This document shows positions 9,184 through 17,656 of a stretch of 64,000 bases of DNA, in pieces (position 1 is the stretch's first letter; each line of letters opens with the position of its first letter). The notes beneath the pieces were generated by a model. The model did no database searches. It was not told the origin of the DNA and worked only from the letters and a program-made list of their open reading frames with translations. Origin of the DNA: Catenovulum agarivorans DS-2 (GTDB lineage Bacteria; Pseudomonadota; Gammaproteobacteria; Enterobacterales; Alteromonadaceae); assembly GCF_000568405.1 (NCBI RefSeq), contig NZ_ARZY01000005.1, positions 62,001 through 126,000 of the forward strand, read 5' to 3'. The translations under genes and the position numbers were made by a program.

Positions 9184-9204
9184 AAAATAAGCATCGCTTA
9201 TTTT
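9184..9204 (-). terminator. Hairpin overlapping a stop codon
   Basis: AAAATAAGC/GCTTATTTT is a perfect 9-base inverted repeat with a 3-base loop. On the minus strand it contains the TAA stop of the coiled-coil membrane gene and lies just ahead of the GNAT gene. It may attenuate read-through between the two genes. The following sequence is only weakly T-rich, so full termination is uncertain. Confidence 0.4.
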
Positions 9205-10343
9205 GCTGTTTTTTCAACCTGAATTCGCAAATTTTCTAGCAATTTATTTAAAGTGCAAAGCAACCTGTTTTGATACGCTCCAAATACCGCCAATATCGCT
9301 ATCACCCATAAGGCTAATTTGCTTGAGGGTTGAACATTCATTTGATTAATTAAGTGGGCGGTTAATCGCCCTTCTATCAATTTGGCTTGCTCAACCAAAT
9401 TAACAAATTGCCCAACAAGTTGCGCTTTTGCTTGAGTTAATTCCAACTGACTGACAAGTTCTACTTCTACCTGTTGGACATCAGGCAATGAATCAATATT
9501 ACTTTCCAACCATCTTTTTAATGCGAGCTTGGTTGGTATATCTGCAAAGTTGTGCTGCAGTGCGCTAAAGTGCTGGTACAGGTTTGGATAATCTTTTAGC
9601 TGTTGAGTTAATTCCTGTTTTGTCTGGGCGTAAAACAGTGCCTCATACCCTTGCATGAGCCTGTCAGCTGCCACTTGAAGGTTATCTAACTTTTCTTCAC
9701 CCTGTTTATAGTTGAGGGCATTAAATAACTCTGTCTGATTGGCATTGGCAGTTAGCTGTTCAAATTTCGCTTCTGATTTATAATCCTTCATTCTAGTAAG
9801 CGTTGGTTCAATTGCCTTTGAGTAATTAGCCTTAGCTGCTGACAGTTGTTGCAAACTATTTTGAGTGAATTTTTCTATAAGAGATAACTGACCAATTTGT
9901 GCGCCTAATTGTTCGCTTTGCTGGGAGATCTGTTCTGCGTCAACCAATAGCTGCGCGAAATTGCTCTGCGCCATAGGGTGCGGCAAGGTTTGTTCAATAG
10001 CTTGTTTTATTGGCTTTATGTATTGCTGTACCTGTGCAACTGACATTTGTGTTGTATTAAATTTATCAACTGGAATATCAGTTAAAACGTCTCTTAATTG
10101 CTGGCTATTGGTTAAATAGTCAGTTGTTCGATTATTATCAAACATACTAAAAACCATGGCTAACAGTGCCACACACAATATAAGCATAAATATGTGTTTG
10201 GCATCTGCCAACCAATTCAATACAGCTTGTTTGATTGGCTGCTTAACCACTGGTTTTACCGATTTTGAATCCGTGTTGCTGCTTTTCGGTTTAGCTTTTT
10301 GCTGCGGCTGGCTGACATCCAGCTCTAAATTTTCTTGTTTCAT
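9198..10343 (-). CDS. Hypothetical inner-membrane protein with long coiled-coil region
   Basis: I do not recognise this 381-residue protein. The first 40 residues are lysine-, glutamine- and proline-rich. A membrane helix follows at about 49-67 (HIFMLILCVALLAMVFSMF), then a long glutamine-, leucine- and alanine-rich helical region of nearly 280 residues that looks like coiled coil, and a second membrane helix near 343-362. Both ends would then be cytoplasmic, with the helical domain periplasmic. The layout recalls envelope-spanning scaffold proteins, but no function is claimed. It is divergent from gshB and followed by a GNAT gene. Confidence 0.7.
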   Translation of the reverse strand: MKQENLELDVSQPQQKAKPKSSNTDSKSVKPVVKQPIKQAVLNWLADAKHIFMLILCVALLAMVFSMFDNNRTTDYLTNSQQLRDVLTDIPVDKFNTTQMSVAQVQQYIKPIKQAIEQTLPHPMAQSNFAQLLVDAEQISQQSEQLGAQIGQLSLIEKFTQNSLQQLSAAKANYSKAIEPTLTRMKDYKSEAKFEQLTANANQTELFNALNYKQGEEKLDNLQVAADRLMQGYEALFYAQTKQELTQQLKDYPNLYQHFSALQHNFADIPTKLALKRWLESNIDSLPDVQQVEVELVSQLELTQAKAQLVGQFVNLVEQAKLIEGRLTAHLINQMNVQPSSKLALWVIAILAVFGAYQNRLLCTLNKLLENLRIQVEKTAK

Positions 10344-10479
10344 AAAAGATATCTGATTGGCTAGCGCTACAACAATTTAGCGTTAAACCATAGCAATTGG
10401 CAAATTAAACTTGAATATAAGCGGTCTAGTACCAATATCTTGGAAAAGTAACTTCCGTATTCAATTATTTGGTAAGCAT

Positions 10480-11430
10480 ATGAGTTTAAAAATTGGCATA
10501 GTGATGGATCCCATCGAAAAAATTAATATTAAAAAAGATTCAAGTTTTGCAATGTTGCTTGAAGCGCAAGCGCGTGGCCATGAAATTTATTACATGGAAA
10601 TGAAAGACTTGTATTTAATGGATGGTGAAAGTTATGCCAACACACGCAAACTCAAAGTAGAACACAACCCTGATCAATGGTTTGAATTTTTATCAGAAAG
10701 TGAAACAACACCACTTGCAGACTTAGACGCCATTTTAATGCGTAAAGATCCGCCTTTTGACACTGAGTATATTTATGCAACTTATATGCTTGAGCGCGCC
10801 GAAGAAAAAGGTACTTTAATTGTAAATAAGCCACAAAGTCTGCGTGATGCTAACGAAAAATTATTTACCGCTTGGTTTAGTGATTTAACGCCAACAACTC
10901 TGGTCTCGCGTGATAAAAACCAGATAAAAGCTTTCCATGCTCAACACAAAGACATCATTTTAAAACCGCTTGATGGCATGGGTGGCGCGTCAATCTTTCG
11001 CGTAACGGAAAACGATAAGAACCTTGGGGTAATTATTGAGACCTTAACTGAACATCAAACCCGCTATGCTATGGCACAAACCTATATTCCAGAGATTACC
11101 GAGGGCGATAAACGCATTTTGGTAGTAGATGGTGAGCCTGTTGAATATTGTTTAGCGCGTATTCCAGCACAAGGTGAAACGCGTGGCAACTTAGCTGCCG
11201 GCGGTCGAGGCGAAGCAAGGCCACTCTCCGACAGTGATTGGCAAATAGCTAAAACGGTTGCGCCTAAACTAAAAGAAAAAGGCCTGATATTTGTTGGTTT
11301 AGATGTAATTGGTAACAAGTTAACTGAAATTAATGTAACCAGCCCAACTTGCATTCGTGAAATTGAAACTGCTTTTGGCATTAATATTTGTGCGCGTTTG
11401 TTTGAAGCTATAGAGAAGCGCTGCCAATAA
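10480..11430 (+). CDS. gshB: Glutathione synthetase
   Basis: GshB ligates gamma-glutamylcysteine and glycine with ATP to form glutathione in the cytoplasm. The 316-residue ATP-grasp enzyme begins MSLKIGIVMDP at the ATG at 10480; a longer open frame starts at 10411 but adds a stretch absent from the family. KPLDGMGGASIF near residue 160 and LAAGGRGEARPL near residue 238 match the ATP and substrate loops, and EINVTSPTCIREIE near residue 285 is the metal-binding end. The gene stands alone, facing yehS across a double hairpin. Identity is secure. Confidence 0.95.
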   Translation: MSLKIGIVMDPIEKINIKKDSSFAMLLEAQARGHEIYYMEMKDLYLMDGESYANTRKLKVEHNPDQWFEFLSESETTPLADLDAILMRKDPPFDTEYIYATYMLERAEEKGTLIVNKPQSLRDANEKLFTAWFSDLTPTTLVSRDKNQIKAFHAQHKDIILKPLDGMGGASIFRVTENDKNLGVIIETLTEHQTRYAMAQTYIPEITEGDKRILVVDGEPVEYCLARIPAQGETRGNLAAGGRGEARPLSDSDWQIAKTVAPKLKEKGLIFVGLDVIGNKLTEINVTSPTCIREIETAFGINICARLFEAIEKRCQ

Positions 11431-11436
11431 TAAACA

Positions 11437-11477
11437 GGCATTCATGCCAAATGGTGGCTAGCTGTTGTTAGCCACCA
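11437..11477. terminator. Two adjacent hairpins between convergent gshB and yehS
   Basis: GGCAT/ATGCC (11437-11448) is followed at once by the stronger stem TGGTGGCTA/TAGCCACCA (11452-11477) with an 8-base loop. They lie in the 77-base gap between two convergent genes and could stop transcription from either side, although neither has a strong T-run. Confidence 0.55.
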
Positions 11478-11507
11478 ACATATGCCGCCAGTTTCAATTC
11501 GAGCCGA

Positions 11508-11981
11508 TTACTTTGTGCCTTTTCCTTCAGCATATTTTAATTGCAGCCCCATCAAAAAGCGGCGTAAAACTTGGTCTTTACACTCACGGTAGTGATTGTG
11601 GGTGCTTCTGCGGAAAAACGCACTGAGTTCATGTTTACTTAAATCAAACTCGGCCAATTTTAAAATCGCCAATATATCTTCAGCTTGCAAATTAAGCGCG
11701 ATTTTCAGCTTCATAAAAATAATATTGTTGTTTAAATGATCTTCTGGTTTAACCGTTGGGCCTTCGCGTTTACCGCGTTTTAAATTAATAAAGCCATTTA
11801 AAAACGTCGAAAATTCTCTGTCGCTACAGCGCACATAATAAGCATCGTCGTCCTTTTTTAACCATTGGCTAATTAACTCTGGTGCAGCTGCCGTACCTGC
11901 AGTTTCCATCATTTGTGACATTTGTGCTTCGTTTAAACTAAAGGTATAACGCAAGCGGCGTAAAATATCGTTGTTGGTCAT
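11508..11981 (-). CDS. yehS: DUF1456 family protein (YehS-like)
   Basis: A 157-residue soluble protein of the DUF1456/YehS family. It is built of two similar halves, each opening with a segment like NDILRRLRYTFSLNE or NIIFMKLKIALNLQ and ending in an acidic, lysine-containing stretch; both repeats are clearly visible here at residues 3-20 and about 87-105. The family's biochemical role is not established. The start codon overlaps by one base the stop of the helicase gene upstream, so the two are co-transcribed and the protein may have an RNA-related role, which is inference from position only. Confidence 0.85.
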   Translation of the reverse strand: MTNNDILRRLRYTFSLNEAQMSQMMETAGTAAAPELISQWLKKDDDAYYVRCSDREFSTFLNGFINLKRGKREGPTVKPEDHLNNNIIFMKLKIALNLQAEDILAILKLAEFDLSKHELSAFFRRSTHNHYRECKDQVLRRFLMGLQLKYAEGKGTK

Positions 11982-13234
11982 TAAAATTTTCTCGTTTTAG
12001 ATTTGTTGCCATTGCGTTTCTTTGGCATGGCGCGTTGTTTTGCTCGCCGTTTTTCAGCAGCTCGGCTATTTTTTCGCTTATTAGTATTTTTAGTTGGATC
12101 GGGTTCATAGCCTGCAAGCCATTGTGGTGCTAACCTTTGATCTAACAAAACTTCAATATCTTCTAATAGATAATTTTCATCTTCGCTGACTAAAGTAATC
12201 GCTATACCAGTATTACCTGCACGACCTGTTCGACCAATGCGATGAATATAATCCTCTGCCGCATAGGGTAACTCATAGTTAATCACATATTGTAGCTGCT
12301 GAATGTCTATCCCACGTGCCGCCACATCTGTAGCCACTAACGCCCTAACCTCACCAGATTTAAAATCAGCCAGGGCTGCGTCGCGCCGGCCTTGCGTTTT
12401 ATCACCATGAATCACTTGAGTTTTAATACCATCTTTAATCATTTCTTTGGCAAGGTTATCCGCACCTTGTTTTGTACGGGTAAATATTAATACCTGCTGC
12501 CAGTTTTTAGAGCCGATTAAATATGAGGTCAGCTCACGTTTTCTGTCTTCATCTACTTGATAAACAATTTGCTCAACATTGGTTGCTGCGGTATTTCTAT
12601 CATCAACTTCAATCAATTTTGCCTCAGTTAATAAGCTTTTACTTAAACTAAAAATACTTTGGTCGAAGGTGGCTGAAAACAACATGGTCTGTCGCTGTTC
12701 AGGTACATATTTTAAAATACGTTGTATATCATTAATAAAACCCATATCTAACATACGGTCAGCTTCATCAAAAACTAAAAACTCAAGCTTGGCTAAATCA
12801 ACCACACCTTTAAACATTAAGTCGATTAACCGCCCAGGTGTCGCTACCAATATATCAGCGCCATCTTTTAAGCGATTAATCTGCGGCGTTAAACTTGCTC
12901 CACCATAAGCAATTTCAATTTTAAGCTGGGTGTTATCCGCGTATTGGCAAAAATTGTTGTAAACCTGCTGTGCAAGCTCCCGCGTTGGGGTTAATACTAG
13001 AGCGGCTAGTTGTTTTTTATCTGATGGGTTAGCGGGTTTTGCTATTAATTTATCTATTATTGGCAGCGCAAATGCAGCGGTTTTACCCGTGCCTGTTTGT
13101 GCACCAGCCATAATGTCTATACCTTGTAAAATCACAGGTATAGCTTGTGCTTGAATGGGTGTTGGTTGCTCATATCTTAGTTGGTTGAGCGTTTGTAAAA
13201 GTGTGGAATTTAACCCAAGGGCAGCAAAAGACAT
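11981..13234 (-). CDS. rhlE: DEAD-box ATP-dependent RNA helicase, RhlE type
   Basis: A 417-residue RNA helicase with the complete motif series: the Q motif region PTPIQAQAIP, AQTGTGKT (motif I) near residue 44, PTRELAQQ, DEAD (VFDEADRM) near residue 155, SAT near residue 187, TRTKQGADNL, ATDVAARGID and HRIGRTGR. The tail from about residue 375 is short and strongly basic (KRKNSRAAEKRRAKQR), typical for RNA-binding extensions of this group. It probably acts in ribosome assembly or RNA decay at low temperature. RhlE is a family-level name; paralogues are common in these bacteria. Confidence 0.9.
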   Translation of the reverse strand: MSFAALGLNSTLLQTLNQLRYEQPTPIQAQAIPVILQGIDIMAGAQTGTGKTAAFALPIIDKLIAKPANPSDKKQLAALVLTPTRELAQQVYNNFCQYADNTQLKIEIAYGGASLTPQINRLKDGADILVATPGRLIDLMFKGVVDLAKLEFLVFDEADRMLDMGFINDIQRILKYVPEQRQTMLFSATFDQSIFSLSKSLLTEAKLIEVDDRNTAATNVEQIVYQVDEDRKRELTSYLIGSKNWQQVLIFTRTKQGADNLAKEMIKDGIKTQVIHGDKTQGRRDAALADFKSGEVRALVATDVAARGIDIQQLQYVINYELPYAAEDYIHRIGRTGRAGNTGIAITLVSEDENYLLEDIEVLLDQRLAPQWLAGYEPDPTKNTNKRKNSRAAEKRRAKQRAMPKKRNGNKSKTRKF

Positions 13235-13274
13235 AAATCACCAGTAACATTGCAAGTAGCGGGCGATTATAGCT

Positions 13275-13318
13275 ACAATCATTGATTGTTGCGAACCAAA
13301 TTGGCTTTAAATAGCCAA
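13275..13318. promoter_or_regulatory. Divergent control region with two small dyads
   Basis: The 115-base gap between the divergent helicase and recQ genes holds two inverted repeats: ACAATC/GATTGT (13275-13289) and TTGGCT/AGCCAA (13301-13318). They may be operators or leader hairpins. No clear -35/-10 pair was assigned. Confidence 0.3.
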
Positions 13319-13349
13319 ACAAATAAAACAAAGGACTGTTGGAATAATC

Positions 13350-15329
13350 ATGCAATCACAACCACAATTACCACCTGAAGTACAAAACACCCTAGAACAA
13401 ACATTTGGCTTTAGTCAGTTGCGCAGCGGCCAAGCTGAGGTGATACATAACCTGTTGGCTGGACACTCGTCACTAGCGGTTTTTCCGACTGGTTCGGGGA
13501 AATCTTTGTGTTATCAACTGACCGCCCTGCACTTGCCTAATTTAACTTTAGTGGTATCTCCTCTGCTTGCATTGATGAAAGATCAATTGGATTTTTTAAC
13601 TAACAAAGGAATAGCCGCTGCGAGCTTAGATTCAAGCTTAAGTTACGATGAATACCAACAGGTTTGTGCCGATATTAAACAAAACAAATTGAAAGTATTA
13701 ATGGTGTCGGTTGAACGTTTTAAAAACGAACGGTTTCGCCAACTCATTAATTCTGTACCAATTTCAATGTTAGTGGTAGACGAAGCCCACTGTATATCAG
13801 AGTGGGGACATAATTTTCGCCCGGATTATTTAAAATTGCCAGCCTATAAAAATGAACTGAACATTCCACAAGTATTGCTATTAACTGCCACAGCGACTAA
13901 CAAAGTAAAGCTAGATATGGCGAGTAAATTTGCGATAGACAAACAGCATATTGTGCAAACTGGCTTTTATCGACCAAATTTACATTTAGACATTGAAGCT
14001 GTGACTGAACAAGATAAAAACAACACATTGCTTAATATTGTTCAGCCTAAAGTAACTAACCAACAAGCCGGCATTGTTTATGTGACGCTGCAAAACACCG
14101 CAGAGCAAGTTGCCGAGTTTTTAAGGGCTAATGATATAAATGCCCGAGCCTACCACGCGGGTTTAGATAATGACCTGCGACAAAACATTCAGTTAGATTT
14201 TATGAACAACCAAATTGATGTAGTGGTAGCGACCATTGCATTTGGTATGGGTGTTGATAAAAATAACATTCGTTTTATCATTCATTACGACTTACCAAAA
14301 TCGATAGAAAACTACAGCCAGGAAATAGGCCGAGCTGGACGTGACGGCCAAAATGCTCACTGTATAACCCTAGCTAATTTAGACAGCTTAACCACTTTGG
14401 AAAACTTTGTTTATGGTGACACGCCAGAGCTACACGGTATTCAAATATTACTTTCACTAATAACAGAGCAGAGTTACCAAGGCACGGCACAAAGCGAGCA
14501 ATGGGATTTATTAATTCACGAACTGTCTAATCAAACCAATATTCGCCAACTCCCGCTTAAAACTTTATTGGTACAGTTAGAGCTTATGGGTGTCCTCAAG
14601 CCCATGTATAGTTATTTTGCAGAATACAAAATTAAACTATTGACTGATCAACAACAAATTTTGGCAAAATTTAATGAGCAACGCCAAGCCTTTTTACAGC
14701 AAATATTTGCCCATACAAGTTTTAAGCGCACTTGGGGTACGGTTAATTTTGATGCTTTGCAACAAGTATTGCCAAACGAGCGCAGCCGTATAATTGCTGC
14801 TTTAGAGTATTTATCAGAGCAAGGTTTATTAGAATTGCAAAACAGGCTAATGACAGAAGTTTATCAAATAGATAAACAAGTGCTAGCAAATGAAAATTTA
14901 GCCAACGAATTGCATCATTATTTTTCCGACAAAGAGCACAAAGAAATTAATCGAATCGGCGCTTTAGTGCGCTTTTTTGAGTTAGACAAGTGTTTAAGTT
15001 ACAACCTAGCTGCCTACTTTGGTGATAAAAACGCGCCAATAAACTGCGGTCATTGCTCAGTTTGCCAAGGGCAAGTTGCAAAACTAACCTATTCAACTCA
15101 AGCAAAATGGCCAGAGGATGACCACATAAAATCCGTTGTAACTGAATTAACAACTTATCTAGCCAGTAAAGCAGAACAACCATCGCCAACCACAATTACC
15201 CGTTTTTTAACTGGCATTAGCACTCCGATGTTCGCAAGGCACAAAGTAAAAGCGAATGTTAAAGGATTTGGCATGTGTGCACATTTGAGATATGCAGAAG
15301 TTAAACTGAAAGTCATTGATTTAAACTGA
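13350..15329 (+). CDS. recQ: RecQ-family ATP-dependent DNA helicase
   Basis: A 659-residue 3'-5' DNA helicase. FPTGSGKSL near residue 46 is motif I, DEAHCISEWGHNFRPDY near residue 145 holds motif II and the aromatic-rich loop, and IGRAGRDGQ near residue 330 is motif VI. The zinc-binding domain is visible as cysteines in CLSYNLAAYF and INCGHCSVCQ at about residues 548-572. The C-terminus lacks an obvious HRDC domain, so it belongs to the shorter-ended RecQ subclass; a second RecQ could exist elsewhere. It is a single gene, divergent from the helicase gene. Confidence 0.88.
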   Translation: MQSQPQLPPEVQNTLEQTFGFSQLRSGQAEVIHNLLAGHSSLAVFPTGSGKSLCYQLTALHLPNLTLVVSPLLALMKDQLDFLTNKGIAAASLDSSLSYDEYQQVCADIKQNKLKVLMVSVERFKNERFRQLINSVPISMLVVDEAHCISEWGHNFRPDYLKLPAYKNELNIPQVLLLTATATNKVKLDMASKFAIDKQHIVQTGFYRPNLHLDIEAVTEQDKNNTLLNIVQPKVTNQQAGIVYVTLQNTAEQVAEFLRANDINARAYHAGLDNDLRQNIQLDFMNNQIDVVVATIAFGMGVDKNNIRFIIHYDLPKSIENYSQEIGRAGRDGQNAHCITLANLDSLTTLENFVYGDTPELHGIQILLSLITEQSYQGTAQSEQWDLLIHELSNQTNIRQLPLKTLLVQLELMGVLKPMYSYFAEYKIKLLTDQQQILAKFNEQRQAFLQQIFAHTSFKRTWGTVNFDALQQVLPNERSRIIAALEYLSEQGLLELQNRLMTEVYQIDKQVLANENLANELHHYFSDKEHKEINRIGALVRFFELDKCLSYNLAAYFGDKNAPINCGHCSVCQGQVAKLTYSTQAKWPEDDHIKSVVTELTTYLASKAEQPSPTTITRFLTGISTPMFARHKVKANVKGFGMCAHLRYAEVKLKVIDLN

Positions 15330-15339
15330 GAGCTTGAAC

Positions 15340-15581
15340 TTACTTTATCGGCTTTCTAACTGTGCACCTTTTGCAAAAATCATCATCTAATTCGGGAATG
15401 TCGCTCAGATCAATTTGTTCATCAGGCATATTACTCAGACGTTCCCAATCAGTTTTGAATTGCAAGCAATTGTACTGACTTTGTCGAACTTGGTTACTCT
15501 GCTAGGTGACATTTTACCTTTGATGATTTGCTCTGCCTGTTTGAGGCTTTTAACAAGCAATGCGAAGTTTTTATTGTCCAT
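15340..15581 (-). pseudogene. Frameshifted antitoxin remnant
   Basis: Two overlapping reading frames on the minus strand join to one antitoxin-like protein. The first (15581-15435, 48 codons) begins MDNKNFALLVKSLKQAEQII and contains KMSPSRVTKF, as seen at the start of XRE-type antitoxins. It stops early, while the next frame continues TDWERLSNMPDEQIDLSDI and ends about 20 residues later at 15340, close to BrnA-type antitoxins. The shift falls around 15455-15465. The DNA-binding part is missing. It follows the 91-residue gene by 4 bases. Family names are from recalled similarity, not a search. Confidence 0.5.
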
Positions 15582-15585
15582 AGTG

Positions 15586-15861
15586 TTAATATCGATTATC
15601 GCAACTTAAACCGAGTTGTCGTTCAACATCAGCTTGTGTGTGGCGCTTAGTTGGATGATTTAATCTAAACTGAGCAATTTTAACGTCTATTAGCTGGTCA
15701 ATGTGTTCATATAAACTTTCTAGGTCATGCTCATCTTGCAAACTTGATAAACCAACACGAAACTCGCGAATAATATCAAGTAATAATGGTTTGAATTGCT
15801 CGTCTACTAAATCGACCTGTTGGTGTAACAACGCGGCATAATCGACTGAATTTTCTTTCAT
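15586..15861 (-). CDS. Small hypothetical acidic protein
   Basis: A 91-residue soluble protein, helical and acidic through most of its length (for example DEHDLESLYEHIDQLIDVK), with a more basic segment near residues 66-75 containing NHPTKRHTQ. I do not recognise a family. GGAGT upstream gives a reasonable ribosome site for the ATG at 15861. It lies between two broken small genes on the same strand, in a patch of toxin-antitoxin debris, so it may be an accessory or orphan member of such a module. No active-site pattern can be named. Confidence 0.55.
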   Translation of the reverse strand: MKENSVDYAALLHQQVDLVDEQFKPLLLDIIREFRVGLSSLQDEHDLESLYEHIDQLIDVKIAQFRLNHPTKRHTQADVERQLGLSCDNRY

Positions 15862-15881
15862 GGCAACTCCTTACATTCGCC

Positions 15882-16058
15882 CTAATTATCTAACCAGCCC
15901 ATAACTGATTTATCACAAATAAAGACCCCATTTCCTTTATACGCATCCCAACGAACAAGGGTTTCTCTGTCTATCAGTTTTTTCGATTATTGCTGTTCGC
16001 TAGAACACGTTAAAGCTTTAAAATCAAACTCTAATTCCGTTAAGTTCATCGTATTCAT
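15882..16058 (-). pseudogene. Small gene interrupted by an in-frame stop
   Basis: From the ATG at 16058 the minus strand reads MNTMNLTELEFDFKALTCSS and then meets TAA at 15989-15987. The same frame reopens as SKKLIDRETLVRWDAYKGN and continues for about 16 more codons to a TAG at 15882. The sustained protein-like composition on both sides of one stop suggests a recently disabled gene. The family is not recognised. It is immediately followed by the 91-residue hypothetical gene. Alternatively both parts could be chance frames. Confidence 0.35.
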
Positions 16059-16127
16059 CAGCCTCTTAAAGCTATCGCCCGACACATTGATTTAAGCACT
16101 ATTTAATAATTATTCTTAAACACGCTA

Positions 16128-16406
16128 CTACGCAAATGACATGTTTACATGCAAAGTTTTCATAACACGTACTATGGTGTCCCACTTAGGTTGAGTTTTA
16201 CCATTAAAGGTTTTGTACATACTTTCGCGATTTAACCCCGACTTCTCGGCAACGCTAGAAACACCATGCAGTTTAACTAATTGCCCAAGTGCTGTTACAA
16301 AGGTGTTTGGGTCATCATCTTGGTAACACTCCAATAGAAATTTATTAATTTCTTCTTGAGTTTCCATAAATTCAAATGGATTAAATTCTGTTAATTGCTC
16401 AGCCAT
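16128..16406 (-). CDS. Addiction-module antitoxin, HigA/HTH type
   Basis: A 92-residue antitoxin. An acidic N-terminal region is followed by a helix-turn-helix near residues 48-75 (GVSSVAEKSGLNRESMYKTF) with the family ending TKTQP-like KTQPKWDTIVRVMKTL. This matches the family described as probable addiction module antidote protein. The ATG at 16406 has GGAGG eight bases upstream, so it is preferred to the TTG at 16412. It begins 2 bases after the toxin stop, the toxin-first order typical of HigBA-like systems. It should neutralise the toxin and repress the shared promoter. Confidence 0.88.
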   Translation of the reverse strand: MAEQLTEFNPFEFMETQEEINKFLLECYQDDDPNTFVTALGQLVKLHGVSSVAEKSGLNRESMYKTFNGKTQPKWDTIVRVMKTLHVNMSFA

Positions 16407-16408
16407 AA

Positions 16409-16708
16409 TCAATCCTCCAATTCAGTTAACAACTTTTTCGCTTTTTCAATATCTCTGCTTTGGCTAGATTTATCACCACCACAAAGCAAAATAACAACTT
16501 GTCCATTTTTAACCGTGAAGTACAAACGATAGCCCTTGCCTACAAAAATCCGCATTTCGCTCAAATTGCCGCCAAGTGACTTAACATCACCCAAATTACC
16601 GTTAACAACTCTAGTTAACCTTAACGCGATCATTCTCAACGCTTGCCTGTCTTTTAGCTTTTTCAGCCAAGCTTTAAAAATTGAGGTTTGTTTTACTTCA
16701 TATTTCAT
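16409..16708 (-). CDS. Addiction-module toxin, RelE/HigB type
   Basis: A 99-residue basic protein of the RelE-superfamily killer group. It starts MKYEVKQTSIFKAWLKKLKD and contains LGGNLSEMRIFVGKGYRLYF followed by a hydrophobic strand and LCGGDKSSQSRDI, the ordered motifs of ribosome-dependent or free mRNA endonuclease toxins of this family. Upstream in-frame GTG at 16726 is possible, but the ATG at 16708 gives the usual family start. It is directly followed by its antitoxin. No damage is visible, so the pair is probably functional. Confidence 0.88.
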   Translation of the reverse strand: MKYEVKQTSIFKAWLKKLKDRQALRMIALRLTRVVNGNLGDVKSLGGNLSEMRIFVGKGYRLYFTVKNGQVVILLCGGDKSSQSRDIEKAKKLLTELED

Positions 16709-16729
16709 TATTAAATTGTAGCCCACAAA

Positions 16730-16951
16730 CTACATACTTACCATGCAAATTTTAGTTAAATAATTGAATGTGTGTTCCCGATTACTATCAACCGTTTTCT
16801 TAGCTTTACCTATAAAAGTTGGCTTATCACTCATCCCCTCAACAATGCTATTCCCCAACGCATTGCCAAAAGTATACGCTTGCGCATCATACCTATATAA
16901 ATACAGCTGCTTACAACCAAACTTGTTCAACTTAATGCTTCCCTGCGTTAA
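16730..16951 (-). pseudogene. Possible C-terminal scrap of a larger protein
   Basis: An open stretch on the minus strand encodes about 70 residues with no convincing start of its own; the first ATG is at 16930 without a ribosome site. It contains AYTFGNALGNSIVEGM, a pattern I associate with C-terminal parts of large repeat-containing secreted proteins, followed by a lysine-rich tail. An opposing frame of similar length exists on the plus strand, so coding status is doubtful. It sits just upstream of the toxin gene and may be a relic left by insertion of the module. Confidence 0.25.
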
Positions 16952-16978
16952 TCATAAATGTATTCACCCTAATTAAGA

Positions 16979-17557
16979 TTAAGCCGTCGGAAAAGTAGCT
17001 TTCACCAACTCAACTTCATCATGTTGTTGTTTTGCAGCTATTAATGCTGGGAAGTCGCTGAAGTCGTATAACTGACGGAATTCAGCCCAGTCGATTAAAC
17101 CGATTAAACACATGGTTGGATAGTTTAGCTGGTCGAACGCCCCAAGTTTAGCTTGTTCTTCTAACCACATTAAACAGGTTGGAACGCGATCCATTTGTAA
17201 TGAGAAAATTAATCGCTCGTTTGATACTTCAAGCTCTGAACGCATGCCCATAAATAAAATAACTAACGAGTCTGTTACCGCGTCTATTGCACTAATTAAA
17301 TTAAGTTCGCCTAGAGTTAGCGCTGGCATTTTTTTTAGTTCAAATAAATATTGCGCAATTACGTGTGAATCAAAAATTGATTGGTCATCTACCACAAGAG
17401 TCGGTAGTTTTTTAATTGGGGTAATGCTGGTATATATTTTACGAAATTCAGGATCGTATACGTTTACGTTGTGAAAAGTGTAGTCTAAACCATCTAACAA
17501 CATTCGAATGCGACGAACATAAGGAGATGGATTTGAGCCGTATAATTCTAGTGCCAT
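16979..17557 (-). CDS. Glutathione S-transferase family protein
   Basis: A 192-residue protein with an N-terminal thioredoxin-like GST domain: it begins MALELYGSNPSPYVRRIRML, where S and P of SNPSPY are the glutathione-site residues, and continues with KKLPTLVVDD and the conserved I-F-D-S-H segment that replaces E-S. The remaining two-thirds is the helical domain. The ATG at 17557 is preferred over 17581 because it removes an atypical basic extension. It may detoxify or isomerise small molecules; the substrate is unknown. Neighbour gshB lies 6 kb away and makes its cofactor. Confidence 0.85.
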   Translation of the reverse strand: MALELYGSNPSPYVRRIRMLLDGLDYTFHNVNVYDPEFRKIYTSITPIKKLPTLVVDDQSIFDSHVIAQYLFELKKMPALTLGELNLISAIDAVTDSLVILFMGMRSELEVSNERLIFSLQMDRVPTCLMWLEEQAKLGAFDQLNYPTMCLIGLIDWAEFRQLYDFSDFPALIAAKQQHDEVELVKATFPTA

Positions 17558-17656
17558 TTTATTCTTCCTAAGCAAAAACAAACTTAAACAGAATCATAAG
17601 CGCAAACCCATCTTATGTCAGGTATCTTGCTAAGATATTTTTAAATTATAAACTCA

